Shown here: in pieces, positions 36,819 to 45,532 of the stretch
Position numbering within the stretch: position 1 is the first letter of the stretch
Layout: every line of letters begins with the position of its first letter
Assembly (NCBI RefSeq): GCF_003675385.1
Contig: NZ_RCWZ01000002.1
Location: 682,001 to 746,000, forward strand
Origin: Mucilaginibacter kameinonensis
Lineage (GTDB): Bacteria; Bacteroidota; Bacteroidia; Sphingobacteriales; Sphingobacteriaceae
DNA: 64,000 bases
Direction: 5' to 3'
Program-made: the position numbers and the translations under genes
Notes under the pieces: generated by a model
Seen by the model: the letters and a program-made list of their open reading frames with translations, nothing else
Told to the model about the DNA's origin: nothing
The model's database searches: none

Positions 36819-36950
36819 GGGAATGAGGTTGGTGAAAAGTAGCCATTGTTAAAAATTGAATGATAGGCTCTTATTATAAAGGGGTTATTGAATTTGAACC
36901 AATTTATTATGGATTTTAAATAAATCCGACAGCACAATGTCAACTAATTA

Positions 36951-37745
36951 TTAAGCTTCTGTTTTATCAAGCATTTTAATCAAAGAGGTAAAAAGCGTCG
37001 TATATTTCGGTTCATCAACATCTTCGAAATTGTATTTCAAAGATGGCAGCACGTGGTTAAACATATTCTTATAAATATCAATTACGTGGTTTTTAACAAT
37101 GACATAGTTGTCCAAGTCGATATTTACTAAACTATTATATTTTGCTTCCAAGTATAGGTAGTCAGATTTCCAATCTTTAAATAAGATCAGTTCTTTGCTC
37201 GGATTTATAAGTGAATGTAAATAAGCTTCAGAAGCGAGATCAGAGCCAGGAAAACTATATAAAGACGCAAAAAGAAAAGTATGGGCTTTGTCGGTGTTAT
37301 TGTTGTTAGGGGAAATTTCTTTATATAGGCATTTGAAATTCTGAACGACGTTGCTTCTTGCCGTTATATAGGCAGGCAGTCGTTGATTTAATAGCTTGTG
37401 AAATTTAACTTCTAAATTCTTAACCTTCGGTTTCCATTCGTTTTTAAAAGTCTTTTCTATTTCCCTGTAAGAGTAATATGTATATGAGCTTGGCCCATCG
37501 CTAAAACACTCTTGAATATGTTCACCAGTGTAAATTTCTAACTCTACTGTGGAGATCAAATCAATATATATCCAATCTTCGACATAACTTTTGATGATTT
37601 TTAAACTGTCATTCGATTTAATATGTATCTCATAATATAAGTCTTCATTGGGGAAGTATAATGGGAATCCATTTAAAACGTAATAGCCTTCATCTATTAC
37701 CAGTATATTATTAAGGTAGAAAGGCTTATAATCTTCGTCTTTCAT
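36951..37745 (-). CDS. Hypothetical protein, AT-rich gene
   Basis: A 264-residue soluble protein without a recognised family (VLNGFPLYFPNEDLYYEIHI, YSYREIEKTFKNEWKPKVKN). It is rich in Lys, Asn, Tyr and Ile, and its DNA is clearly more AT-rich than the surrounding genes, which suggests acquisition by transfer. It marks the left edge of the accessory region. Confidence 0.65.
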   Translation of the reverse strand: MKDEDYKPFYLNNILVIDEGYYVLNGFPLYFPNEDLYYEIHIKSNDSLKIIKSYVEDWIYIDLISTVELEIYTGEHIQECFSDGPSSYTYYSYREIEKTFKNEWKPKVKNLEVKFHKLLNQRLPAYITARSNVVQNFKCLYKEISPNNNNTDKAHTFLFASLYSFPGSDLASEAYLHSLINPSKELILFKDWKSDYLYLEAKYNSLVNIDLDNYVIVKNHVIDIYKNMFNHVLPSLKYNFEDVDEPKYTTLFTSLIKMLDKTEA

Positions 37746-37953
37746 TTGTGATTTTCAATTAGCATAGGATAAAGTTACAGTTTTTTGAGTGGGGGGCGTG
37801 AATTGGAGTCGAACCGAAAACATAGCATTGTAGACCAAAAGCGACGATCGTTTGCATCATTTTAAGAGTGCTTTGATTATCCGTCCTGTTTGCTGTTGAA
37901 TCGTAAACTTTTTTACATTTGATCAAAAACCTATTAACTGTAAACTGTCAACT

Positions 37954-39408
37954 ATGGGATTATTTGATTTTTTGAGAAGAAAAAACCAAAGTAAAGAAAC
38001 CGAAAAAATAGCAATAACGGAAGTGCCGCCCCATGCCGCTGCGTTAAAAACGCAGGTAATCGACGCTCCTCCTGATCCGGAAATTAACACCAACCACTAT
38101 ATTGATGATCGCGCGGACGGTGCAGAAGAAAGCTTTAATTTCATTTTCAAATACGCAGAATATGTAGTGCGCTTTTTGGGTATGATGTTTCAGGGTGTTA
38201 CAGCTCCCATTGCTGCTTATGAAAAGCTCGATGGAGAATTAGTCGGTTATCTTTTTATAGTCGGCGACGATAATTATAGCCTTACAGCGGTACAGGGAGT
38301 TGAACGGATGGAAGCAGAATTAAATAAAAGAGTAGATGCAGGGCAAATCAAGTCATGGGTTATTCTTTATCATTCTGAATTTAAAAAAGATGATAATCAC
38401 CATGTAGCCGACAACTCTGCGGATATGCACGCGATTACCGTAAAATATAAACTCAACAATACTATTGAGTATTTGGCTATTCCTTATACAATGAAAGGCG
38501 ATGAAGTAATTTTTAAAGGGTTTCATGGTTTTTCAAAGAGGCAAAACGACGCTATTCTATCAACCAAATTGGAGGATGGCAAAGATTATTTTCAGGAAAA
38601 AATAGAAATTAGGGCCGAGACATATGAAAATGAAGCTGGTCTTCAAATCAAAAAAACAAATAGCGGATCATTAAGTAACATGTGGGGAGGTATACTGGGC
38701 TTCAAAAAACAGGCTGTTTCAAAAAGCTTATTGGCTCAATATATGGCCGCAACTTTCATGAACGATCATCTGAAAAATTCTACCCCTGAAATATCTGTTT
38801 ATGAGATGTCATACGGTGATGTGATTTTTAGAGGTGCGAAAACTGCGGACGGTTCAAACCGAACTATTGTGCCACATGTCAGGGCCACAAAATCTATTGA
38901 CGTGGTAAACGAACAGATCAACGAATGGGAACACACTAAGGATTTAGAAGCAGTAATTAGCGGAGGGGGACGTGATACATTTGGGGTAACATATTTCGCT
39001 ACCGACTACGCTATAAATAAAGATATTTATCACAATCAACCCAAACTGGATATTTTATTCAGTGCGATATTATTTGTATTGGCTGAATCTGAAACTGACA
39101 TTCAAAATGAAGGTCAAGATATTACCCTTTCTGAAGGATTTACCGGCTATATACCTCATAAACAACTGGCTGAATTTGGTTGCTTTGAATTTATTGGTAT
39201 AGTTGAGAATTTTTACAGGAACGATGTGCTGGAGCGTGGTAGTGCTGAAGGCTATGTGGTTAAAATAAAACTGATCAATAACGACGATATTGAAGATTTC
39301 TTTACCATTCCGATGTTTATTAATATTGAAAATATGCGATTTACTGAACTGCGTAAAGGCATGAAAGTAAGTGGCGTGTTTCAGTTATTGGGAGAAATCG
39401 AACTTTAA
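37954..39408 (+). CDS. Hypothetical protein of the accessory region
   Basis: A 484-residue, acidic, apparently cytoplasmic protein (MGLFDFLRRKNQSKETEK at the start). No family was recognised. A segment near 65-140 (EYVVRFLGMMFQGVTAPIAA, WVILYHSEFKKDDNHHV) and the C-terminal part (about 390-480) look like compact alpha/beta domains. It converges with the three-gene SLOG/TIR cassette and ends 18 bases from its last gene; it could be an associated component or unrelated cargo. Confidence 0.65.
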   Translation: MGLFDFLRRKNQSKETEKIAITEVPPHAAALKTQVIDAPPDPEINTNHYIDDRADGAEESFNFIFKYAEYVVRFLGMMFQGVTAPIAAYEKLDGELVGYLFIVGDDNYSLTAVQGVERMEAELNKRVDAGQIKSWVILYHSEFKKDDNHHVADNSADMHAITVKYKLNNTIEYLAIPYTMKGDEVIFKGFHGFSKRQNDAILSTKLEDGKDYFQEKIEIRAETYENEAGLQIKKTNSGSLSNMWGGILGFKKQAVSKSLLAQYMAATFMNDHLKNSTPEISVYEMSYGDVIFRGAKTADGSNRTIVPHVRATKSIDVVNEQINEWEHTKDLEAVISGGGRDTFGVTYFATDYAINKDIYHNQPKLDILFSAILFVLAESETDIQNEGQDITLSEGFTGYIPHKQLAEFGCFEFIGIVENFYRNDVLERGSAEGYVVKIKLINNDDIEDFFTIPMFINIENMRFTELRKGMKVSGVFQLLGEIEL

Positions 39409-39426
39409 CATGTCAACAGAATCTGG

Positions 39427-41799
39427 TTATGGGCCGGTAAGTTTTTGCAATTCTGCAAGCAATTTGGGATCGGTCGTGTTCTTTTGCGCGTCGTGGAATA
39501 TCTTTGGATTATACGGTTTTTTAAGGGTTTGTTCAAGCAGGATCAGCGTGTTGACGGCTACCTGCTGATATGGGTGTGTTTGAAAAATTAAAAGTACTTT
39601 CCGGGTTATTTTGCTGTCGTGTATCACAGTAGGTACGCCTGCAGGGTCGCCTATTCTGGCGAGTAGTTGAGCGGCTTCCGTTCGGGTGTCCGCGGTATCA
39701 GCTTTTAATTGTTCGTGTAGCCCGGGGCGAGCGTACTTGATCAGAGCAATCCAGATAGGTTTATTTGCTGATTTTGTTTGGTTGAAAGCATCGGTTAAAA
39801 GGTAGTGTAGGGCAATGTCATTAGGTTTTACCGATTTGAAAAAGGTTTTTGCGTCTACTTCGGGCACATTTTCGGCAATGAGTTGGTAAACATGTATTCT
39901 TAAAGCATCGCTTTCATATAGACGGATGCTATCCAGAACAGCAGACAGTGCTTTTAGATCGGGCAAGGCGGTTGGCCGAATTAGACCTTTAATTGCAGTG
40001 GCGATCTCATCCTCGTAAGGATGCGTGAACCAGCGAATGAGTATTTGTTTAGTGCCTGTGACCCGATAACTGGCAATAAGTGCTGGTAGCCCCGTGGCAT
40101 CCTGATGATCGGCAAGCCATAATCCTGTGGCAACTTTTAGTGGCAGGTAATGGCTACCGAGGTAAGCTCGTTGCACATTACCAATTAGAGTTGCCGTTAT
40201 AAAAGGCTTAAGGTGATAATAAAGACCAAGATAAGCATCACTTTCAGCCTGGTGTAATTCCGCATCGGCATAAAGTGTATCTGACTTTTGATGGTGCACA
40301 ACCGGCATTCTTTGTACCTTATCGGGCGTTTGCTTAAGTATGTCAATGATGGCACCGCTAAGTGTCGTGTCCATCGGCAGCTTTTCAAGCAATTGTACTG
40401 CACGAACACGGGTGTCAATTCGAGGATATGGTAAAAGTTGAAATACAGCCTGGCGGAGTCGAGGCCCTGGCCAACGCTTGAGTAAGGATGCGGCAGTATC
40501 TGCTATAGCAGGCTCCCCATCAGTAGCAAGTTCTTGATACTGTTTAAAAAAGGTAGAATCGGCGAGTTGATAAAGGGCGCGTTGAATACCGATGCATTCG
40601 CCCGCATCATGATCGCGGGCATCAGCGATGGAAATTGCGGCAACTGTTTTAGGCCATTCGGTTTTGAGCCTCTGGGCAATATCAGCAACATTGGTTGGAC
40701 TGTCCCTGATCTCTTCCTGAATGTAGGCGCGGACGGCTTGTTGCGGAAACGGGGAATGCTTACCAACCCAGGCAGGAAACAGATACGGGCTGAGCAAAAA
40801 GAGTAACAGCGAGAAACCCGCGAGCATGATACCGGAAGTTAACATGGTCCTGCGGAGTACATATTGGTCTTCGCTGGTTTCCGCTTTTGCTTGCCGCCTG
40901 TTCAAAGAGATTACTTCGGCCACTTTTTGGCGAAACTCGGCAGGTTGCTCAAGACGTCCTCTTTTGTCGTAAAAAAATAGTGGAATATCATGATTTTCGC
41001 TGTGATCGAGGTGTTCCTTCCATTGTGTCGCTACTTCTTTGGCGTATAAAGAAGCAATAAAAATAAAAGATCGCTGGGAAACGAGTAGAGTTGCTTCCTG
41101 TACCTCCCATCCCATAGCGTCAGTAGGCTGACTGATGTCAAAAATCACCAGGCTGCAATTATTCAACAATATTTGTGCAGCATCACGCCATAGCGCATCT
41201 ACTGTCTTAACTGCAAAAAGCTTTTGCGAACTGAGTAGCCAATTAATATTTAACCAGGTGGTATGGCGGAGCCGTGTCTCAAGTCTTTGAAGATGAACTT
41301 GGGTTTTGATTATTCGCTGCTGGAAATGAAAAAGACCGAATTGGCCAATAAAGAATGGAATGCGAATATACCATTTGATTTTTAGGCGACTGTCAGAGAG
41401 GGTAAACAGGTGTCCGAATGGTGAAAGATCGTAACGTATGATACGGCGCAGAGCACGTGAAGATGCAGGGTGGTTAAACTTCCGAAATACAACGATGCGT
41501 GCGATGTTTTGATGACGCAATGCTAAAGGTAGGACAACCGGTAAACTAATTAAAAAAGGAACTACAAAAAATACTGCGTAAACGAGAGGCATCAATAGAA
41601 AGGGAATATAGCTGGCTCCATTGATCACAAAAACAAGGTACAGGAACCAGATTGGAAGCGCGAGAAAGCATAGCGTCATCAGGAACCGGATGAGGATATT
41701 GATGATTCGGGCGTCGCGGCGCTGCTTCTGTGCACGGTTGATCAGAATCTGGCATTCGCTTCCGGAGTCAGTGACATCAGTGGGCGTTTTTGATGGCAT
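39427..41799 (-). CDS. Membrane protein with Rossmann/TIR-like segment and helical-repeat tail
   Basis: A 790-residue protein, third gene of the SLOG/TIR cassette. Two membrane segments lie near 35-57 and 63-93. A soluble alpha/beta part (about 185-300) reads LLNNCSLVIFDISQPTDAMG, WEVQEATLLVSQRSFIFIAS and DIPLFFYDKRGR; its strand order and the Trp-Glu helix resemble TIR-like folds, but I see no certain catalytic site. Another membrane segment lies near 316-341. The remaining 440 residues are alpha-helical and repetitive, HEAT-like (DTRVRAVQLLEKL, DTRTEAAQLLARIGDPAGVP). It starts 78 bases after the TIR gene stop. Role unknown; effector, scaffold or regulator are all possible. Confidence 0.75.
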   Translation of the reverse strand: MPSKTPTDVTDSGSECQILINRAQKQRRDARIINILIRFLMTLCFLALPIWFLYLVFVINGASYIPFLLMPLVYAVFFVVPFLISLPVVLPLALRHQNIARIVVFRKFNHPASSRALRRIIRYDLSPFGHLFTLSDSRLKIKWYIRIPFFIGQFGLFHFQQRIIKTQVHLQRLETRLRHTTWLNINWLLSSQKLFAVKTVDALWRDAAQILLNNCSLVIFDISQPTDAMGWEVQEATLLVSQRSFIFIASLYAKEVATQWKEHLDHSENHDIPLFFYDKRGRLEQPAEFRQKVAEVISLNRRQAKAETSEDQYVLRRTMLTSGIMLAGFSLLLFLLSPYLFPAWVGKHSPFPQQAVRAYIQEEIRDSPTNVADIAQRLKTEWPKTVAAISIADARDHDAGECIGIQRALYQLADSTFFKQYQELATDGEPAIADTAASLLKRWPGPRLRQAVFQLLPYPRIDTRVRAVQLLEKLPMDTTLSGAIIDILKQTPDKVQRMPVVHHQKSDTLYADAELHQAESDAYLGLYYHLKPFITATLIGNVQRAYLGSHYLPLKVATGLWLADHQDATGLPALIASYRVTGTKQILIRWFTHPYEDEIATAIKGLIRPTALPDLKALSAVLDSIRLYESDALRIHVYQLIAENVPEVDAKTFFKSVKPNDIALHYLLTDAFNQTKSANKPIWIALIKYARPGLHEQLKADTADTRTEAAQLLARIGDPAGVPTVIHDSKITRKVLLIFQTHPYQQVAVNTLILLEQTLKKPYNPKIFHDAQKNTTDPKLLAELQKLTGP

Positions 41800-41877
41800 T
41801 GGTGATAGATTTATAGGTAAAGGTTGCTGATTATCTCGAAGGCTTCTTTGCTGTTTTCTTTGTTTTCTGGCTGATGA

Positions 41878-43155
41878 TTAAAGGCTATTAATTAGTTTAA
41901 GAATGATGCCGATCAACTTTTCAGGATCATTCTTAAGCTCGTAATAACGAAGATATTGTATGCTTTGAAAGTAAGAGGGTATCTCCAGGGATTGCTCGTA
42001 CAATTTGACAGGGAATAATCTTAGCTTACCATTGTCGTGATTAGCAACCATTTGTAAAGCTTCGTGTTTGCAATTTTCGCTTTGAAAATAGTTTTCGGAA
42101 AATAGGTTGATACCAATTGCGCTGACCGCTAATTTTTCGAATATCTCGTTCAGCCAAGGTTTACCTGGCTGGATGGAAGCGCCGTCTCGATAATCGAAGA
42201 CTGTCTGAAAATGTTTCTTCAGAACAGTGATAACGGCTTGGGCTACCTCAATATCCTTTCCGGAATAACTGACAAAGATGGCTTCTTTTCGTAGGCTGGC
42301 ACTATTGAAATAATTCGCAGCTTCGTTGTAAGTATTTATACGTCGGATATCTGAACAAATCTGATCAAGTTTTGCGGCCAGTTCTTCAATAAGCGTCTCT
42401 CGATTCGTCCAAATAATCAGGTCCTTACGATAGCCAATCTCGAGGCCGCTAAATAAAAATTGTTCAGTTAGGCTCATCGGCACTATTGCTTCGTTTGCTT
42501 GATATTGAAGTCGGATAGCCGGAACGAAGCGACCATGAAGGTAGGCAACCAAACCTGTATTAACAGGTTGTTGCGCTTCATCGATTATTACAAGATCAAC
42601 TTCCGCAAGTAAGCATTGTAAAACTGCATCCAATACAGGCGCATTTCTAACAATCAGTGGTTCTGCAAAATAGTGATCTCTAATTGTGGTGCTCAACTGG
42701 TCAATATATTCCTGATTTTCGCTGCTGGAAAATAAAAGCACCTTTGTTCTTTCAGGCCGATTAAGAGAAACTTCGAAGGCTTTGTGGCGTTCAACGACGT
42801 TAGCAAACTCTTGAAAAGCTTTTTCATGGCTGGCCTGGTTAGCATAGCCGCCTGTGCCGGTGACGTCGCGATGATTAAAGGCAACGGTAACCGCTCCCGG
42901 TACCGGGCGGATGAGATCCCTATAACGCCGATCGTAAAAAACAATTACCGGTTTGTTTGATCGAATGGCCATATCCATTTCCAGTCGAAAATAACGGGAT
43001 TGTTTTCTTAATTCTTCAAAATTACGTGCTTCATCTTCAGTACCAGGGAAAGGATAAATACCAATAAAAGCATCCGATTCACGGATAATGCGTTGCAGAC
43101 GGCTGACGTTTGTGCTGAAAACCCCTTCGTCAACATCGAACTGGACTTCAGCCAT
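41878..43155 (-). CDS. Multi-Rossmann protein with C-terminal TIR domain (5' end frameshifted)
   Basis: As readable in one frame, 425 residues. The C-terminal TIR domain (about 292-423) has FVSYSGKD at strand A, the BB-loop DYRDGASIQPGKPW (321-334) and LFSENYFQSENCKHEA with Glu365 at the position of the NAD-cleaving glutamate. A middle alpha/beta domain (about 137-215, KVLLFSSSENQEYIDQLS, LVIIDEAQQPVNTG) and an N-terminal one (DAFIGIYPFPGTEDE, YFRLEMDMAIRSNKPVIVFY) resemble TIR/SLOG-like Rossmann folds. ATG 43155 lies inside the first domain and leaves a 99-base gap to the SLOG gene; the natural start is probably ATG 43244 with a one-base frameshift between. It likely makes an NAD-derived signal or destroys NAD. 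Confidence 0.8.
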   Translation of the reverse strand: MAEVQFDVDEGVFSTNVSRLQRIIRESDAFIGIYPFPGTEDEARNFEELRKQSRYFRLEMDMAIRSNKPVIVFYDRRYRDLIRPVPGAVTVAFNHRDVTGTGGYANQASHEKAFQEFANVVERHKAFEVSLNRPERTKVLLFSSSENQEYIDQLSTTIRDHYFAEPLIVRNAPVLDAVLQCLLAEVDLVIIDEAQQPVNTGLVAYLHGRFVPAIRLQYQANEAIVPMSLTEQFLFSGLEIGYRKDLIIWTNRETLIEELAAKLDQICSDIRRINTYNEAANYFNSASLRKEAIFVSYSGKDIEVAQAVITVLKKHFQTVFDYRDGASIQPGKPWLNEIFEKLAVSAIGINLFSENYFQSENCKHEALQMVANHDNGKLRLFPVKLYEQSLEIPSYFQSIQYLRYYELKNDPEKLIGIILKLINSL

Positions 43156-43244
43156 CCGATCAAAAACCTTAAAAAAATACAGGTTGATTTCGGGGAGCGA
43201 TACCTGTGGCTTAAAAATGCCTTAAAGATGATTTTTTCCTCCAT
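43156..43244 (-). pseudogene. Displaced 5' end of the TIR-domain gene
   Basis: From ATG 43244 the minus strand encodes MEEKIIFKAFLSHRYRSP, a typical Rossmann/TIR-like first strand. After CGCTCCCC (run of four C at 43195-43192) the sensible sequence continues in another frame as EINLYFFKVFDR, running straight into MAEVQFDVDE of the next entry. One base appears to be missing at or near the C run. The ATG is only 10 bases after the stop of the SLOG gene, the spacing expected in an operon. It may be a real inactivating mutation, a sequencing or assembly error, or, less likely, a programmed frameshift. Confidence 0.7.
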
Positions 43245-43254
43245 TTTTTGCTGT

Positions 43255-45147
43255 TTAGGATGTTTTTTTCTTTTTTCCTTTTGCGTTATTACTATTACTA
43301 CGGCTGCCTCTTTCAGGGGATTTTCGGCTTAAACCGCCGCCGGAAGATTTTTGTTGCGCTTTATTAAGGTCAGCCAGTGAGTTCTGCATGCGTTGTACCC
43401 AACCGTCTATCTCGGCGGTGATAGTTTGTTCTGTATGTTTAACCAGTGAATCGAAGTTCTCAGGCAGCGCCTGTTCTTTTGCGCTAAGTGTTAGCCACCA
43501 GGTTTTAATATTATCCAAGTCGGTTCTACCTTGGTTGTATTTGACAATCGAACTTTCTAGTTGTGCATAGCCGAGATAACTGGCGATACCAGCGATTGCT
43601 GACGAGGACACTGCGATCCAGGCTTGATTCTCGGTGAAACTCAACAATGTAGCACCACCGGCAATAATAAAACTGGTGTAATAGAGTACACGGACCTTGG
43701 CGTCAAGTTTTCGAACAGTTTTACGATAATAGTTCAGTTGATCGTCGAGACGAAAGCGAATGTATTGGTCGGGATTAAGCATACTAAAGCCATTATCCTT
43801 TCCGGATGCGGCAAACATGTAAGGCGGAAAGCCTTTTGATTTATCATAAGGAATCATAGCGGAATGATTCACTTCAGTACGCATAATACGCTGGCTGATA
43901 GTCCGGACCTGCTCGGCAAGGGTATGTTCAGGATTGAGTGCGTAAGCTGCGGCACGGGCTCGATAAGCATATATTTCCGATTTAAGTGTTTCTGCGCCTG
44001 CACGTAGCAGGAGCCATTTAACCCCAGGTTTGAATTTATTGGTGACTGTCAGGCATACTGCCGTCAGGATGGGAAGTACTAAAAGCGCAGTGTGTAGATA
44101 CCAGCCTAGTCCATGCCATTCTTTATCTTTAGCATCTGGTTTAAAATCACCGCTTTTCAGCCAGATGCCAAAGATTGCCGAAATGATCCCCAGTAAAATC
44201 AGGATTAGTTGAATGTTAAGTTGACGCTTTTGATGGATTTTCGCGTTAGCATCATAATCTGCAAAAAGTTCCCAAGCCTTGAGCAATACATTGTCAATGC
44301 CGAGTTCCCGGATGATAAGTCTGTAAAGTCCTTTATCTGGGTCGGTTAATTGATAGGGATATAGTTTGCCGTTGGCTATAATCTCGGCGATGTCGGCATC
44401 GGCAGATATTGTGGAAGAGTCCTTTAATGCATTGCAAAGAAGGTCAGCCAATCCTCCACTGCCCGCTACGAGTATAATTCCAATTCCTAATCTCACGGCG
44501 CGTAGAACTTCCTGTCGACTAATGGTGTCCCCGCCGATGAGCAATCCTACACCTTTGACCTTGTCTATAGGGGGCTGCTTCTTCGATTTTGTTGTGGGTA
44601 AGCTTACGACGTCCCGTTCAAGTAGTATGCTTACGATATCAAAAAAAGTATCTGTCTCATCGCCCCAGACATTGCCCGGGGTAAGAATAAAATGGTCATG
44701 GTTAGGTTCGAGTGGCGCACTGTCGGTTGCAGGAGTTCCTTCCATGTGGGGATAGGTGACTAAGGCGGCTGGAGCAACACCGATAAGATGGGCTTCGCTT
44801 TTTCGATCAGATAAACTTTGCCCCATCAGGCGCATTACACCGGCGTCGGTTCCTCCATCAATTACTACTGCGCCAGATTCGGCAACGGCTGGCACAATAG
44901 CGAGATTATACAGGCGATTAAGCCGTGGAATGAGGGTAGTATCAAGGCTGCCCGCGCCACCCATAAGCACAACCAGCGAAGAAAAATCCTTTAGATTAAG
45001 GGCTGCAGCAAGCTCCTGATTATCGCAATGCAGGTCAGGTAGCAATGCCAGAATCTCTTTATTAGGAAATACAATGGTTTGGCTAAGGATAGCTTCATTT
45101 GGTTTGCTCGGGTCGTTGGCCATGGTTATAGGTTGTGATCGGTTCAA
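43255..45147 (-). CDS. TRPM-type SLOG domain fused to two SLATT/DUF4231-like 2TM modules
   Basis: A 630-residue membrane protein; start ATG 45147 or 45123 (MANDPSKPN). Residues about 55-250 form a SLOG/LSDAT domain: LVVLMGGAGS (58-67), VVIDGGTDAGVMRLMGQ (94-110), IGGDTISRQEVLRAVRLG and ILVAGSGGLADLL (204-237), the glycine loops that bind nucleotide-type ligands in TRPM-like SLOG proteins. Two paired-helix modules follow, at about 312-330/350-370 and 487-505/508-526, each with the flanking helices of SLATT/DUF4231 domains. The tail (597-630) is rich in Ser, Gly and Lys. Family knowledge predicts a ligand-gated membrane effector of conflict systems. It leads the cassette, 10 bases before the TIR gene. 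Confidence 0.82.
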   Translation of the reverse strand: MNRSQPITMANDPSKPNEAILSQTIVFPNKEILALLPDLHCDNQELAAALNLKDFSSLVVLMGGAGSLDTTLIPRLNRLYNLAIVPAVAESGAVVIDGGTDAGVMRLMGQSLSDRKSEAHLIGVAPAALVTYPHMEGTPATDSAPLEPNHDHFILTPGNVWGDETDTFFDIVSILLERDVVSLPTTKSKKQPPIDKVKGVGLLIGGDTISRQEVLRAVRLGIGIILVAGSGGLADLLCNALKDSSTISADADIAEIIANGKLYPYQLTDPDKGLYRLIIRELGIDNVLLKAWELFADYDANAKIHQKRQLNIQLILILLGIISAIFGIWLKSGDFKPDAKDKEWHGLGWYLHTALLVLPILTAVCLTVTNKFKPGVKWLLLRAGAETLKSEIYAYRARAAAYALNPEHTLAEQVRTISQRIMRTEVNHSAMIPYDKSKGFPPYMFAASGKDNGFSMLNPDQYIRFRLDDQLNYYRKTVRKLDAKVRVLYYTSFIIAGGATLLSFTENQAWIAVSSSAIAGIASYLGYAQLESSIVKYNQGRTDLDNIKTWWLTLSAKEQALPENFDSLVKHTEQTITAEIDGWVQRMQNSLADLNKAQQKSSGGGLSRKSPERGSRSNSNNAKGKKKKTS

Positions 45148-45445
45148 CTGATTTGTGATCAGTAAGATAGGTATTTTTTTAATAAAGTTTATTATTAAAA
45201 AAACGTAAGTAAATATCTATATGAGAACTGTAATTATTTGATCGGTGGGAACAGCTGTTGGATGGCGAGCGGGCGAACTTTACGGGATTAAAATAAAAAG
45301 TGATGGGAAAGCGGCGAGGAAGTTGGCGATATGATGAGCGCCAAAAGGTTATAACTATTCCTTTTTAAAACAGGGTAAAAAGCGGTAGGGGCGATCGAAA
45401 ATAAGTATCCTACAAGGTTATCATCTGTCATATTAACAATGTATT
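45148..45445. other. Upstream region of the SLOG/TIR cassette
   Basis: About 300 bases without a gene. TTGTGATC occurs twice, 20 bases apart (45133 and 45153), across the start of the SLOG gene, as a possible operator. The minus strand shows no full TAnnTTTG match, so the cassette promoter is not assigned. Confidence 0.4.
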
Positions 45446-45491
45446 ATAAAAAAGGCCGGAGTTAATTCAAGAAATCGAGATAACACCGGCC
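45446..45491 (-). terminator. Terminator of the DUF6268 gene
   Basis: GGCCGG-GTTA pairs with TAAC-CCGGCC (one internal mismatch), followed on the minus strand by a run of seven T. It lies 42 bases after the stop of the barrel protein gene. Confidence 0.8.
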
Positions 45492-45532
45492 AGATACCCC
45501 ATCCCGGAGTCGAACCATCAAACAGTCAGTCA

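Noticed and set aside
44366..44755. 129-residue plus-strand open frame opposite the SLOG gene
   Set aside because: Antisense shadow of a gene with clear domain structure; the translation is low-complexity and has no family features.
45454..45491. Hairpin as an island-end structure
   Set aside because: On the minus strand it is followed by seven T right after the DUF6268 stop, so it is explained as an ordinary terminator.
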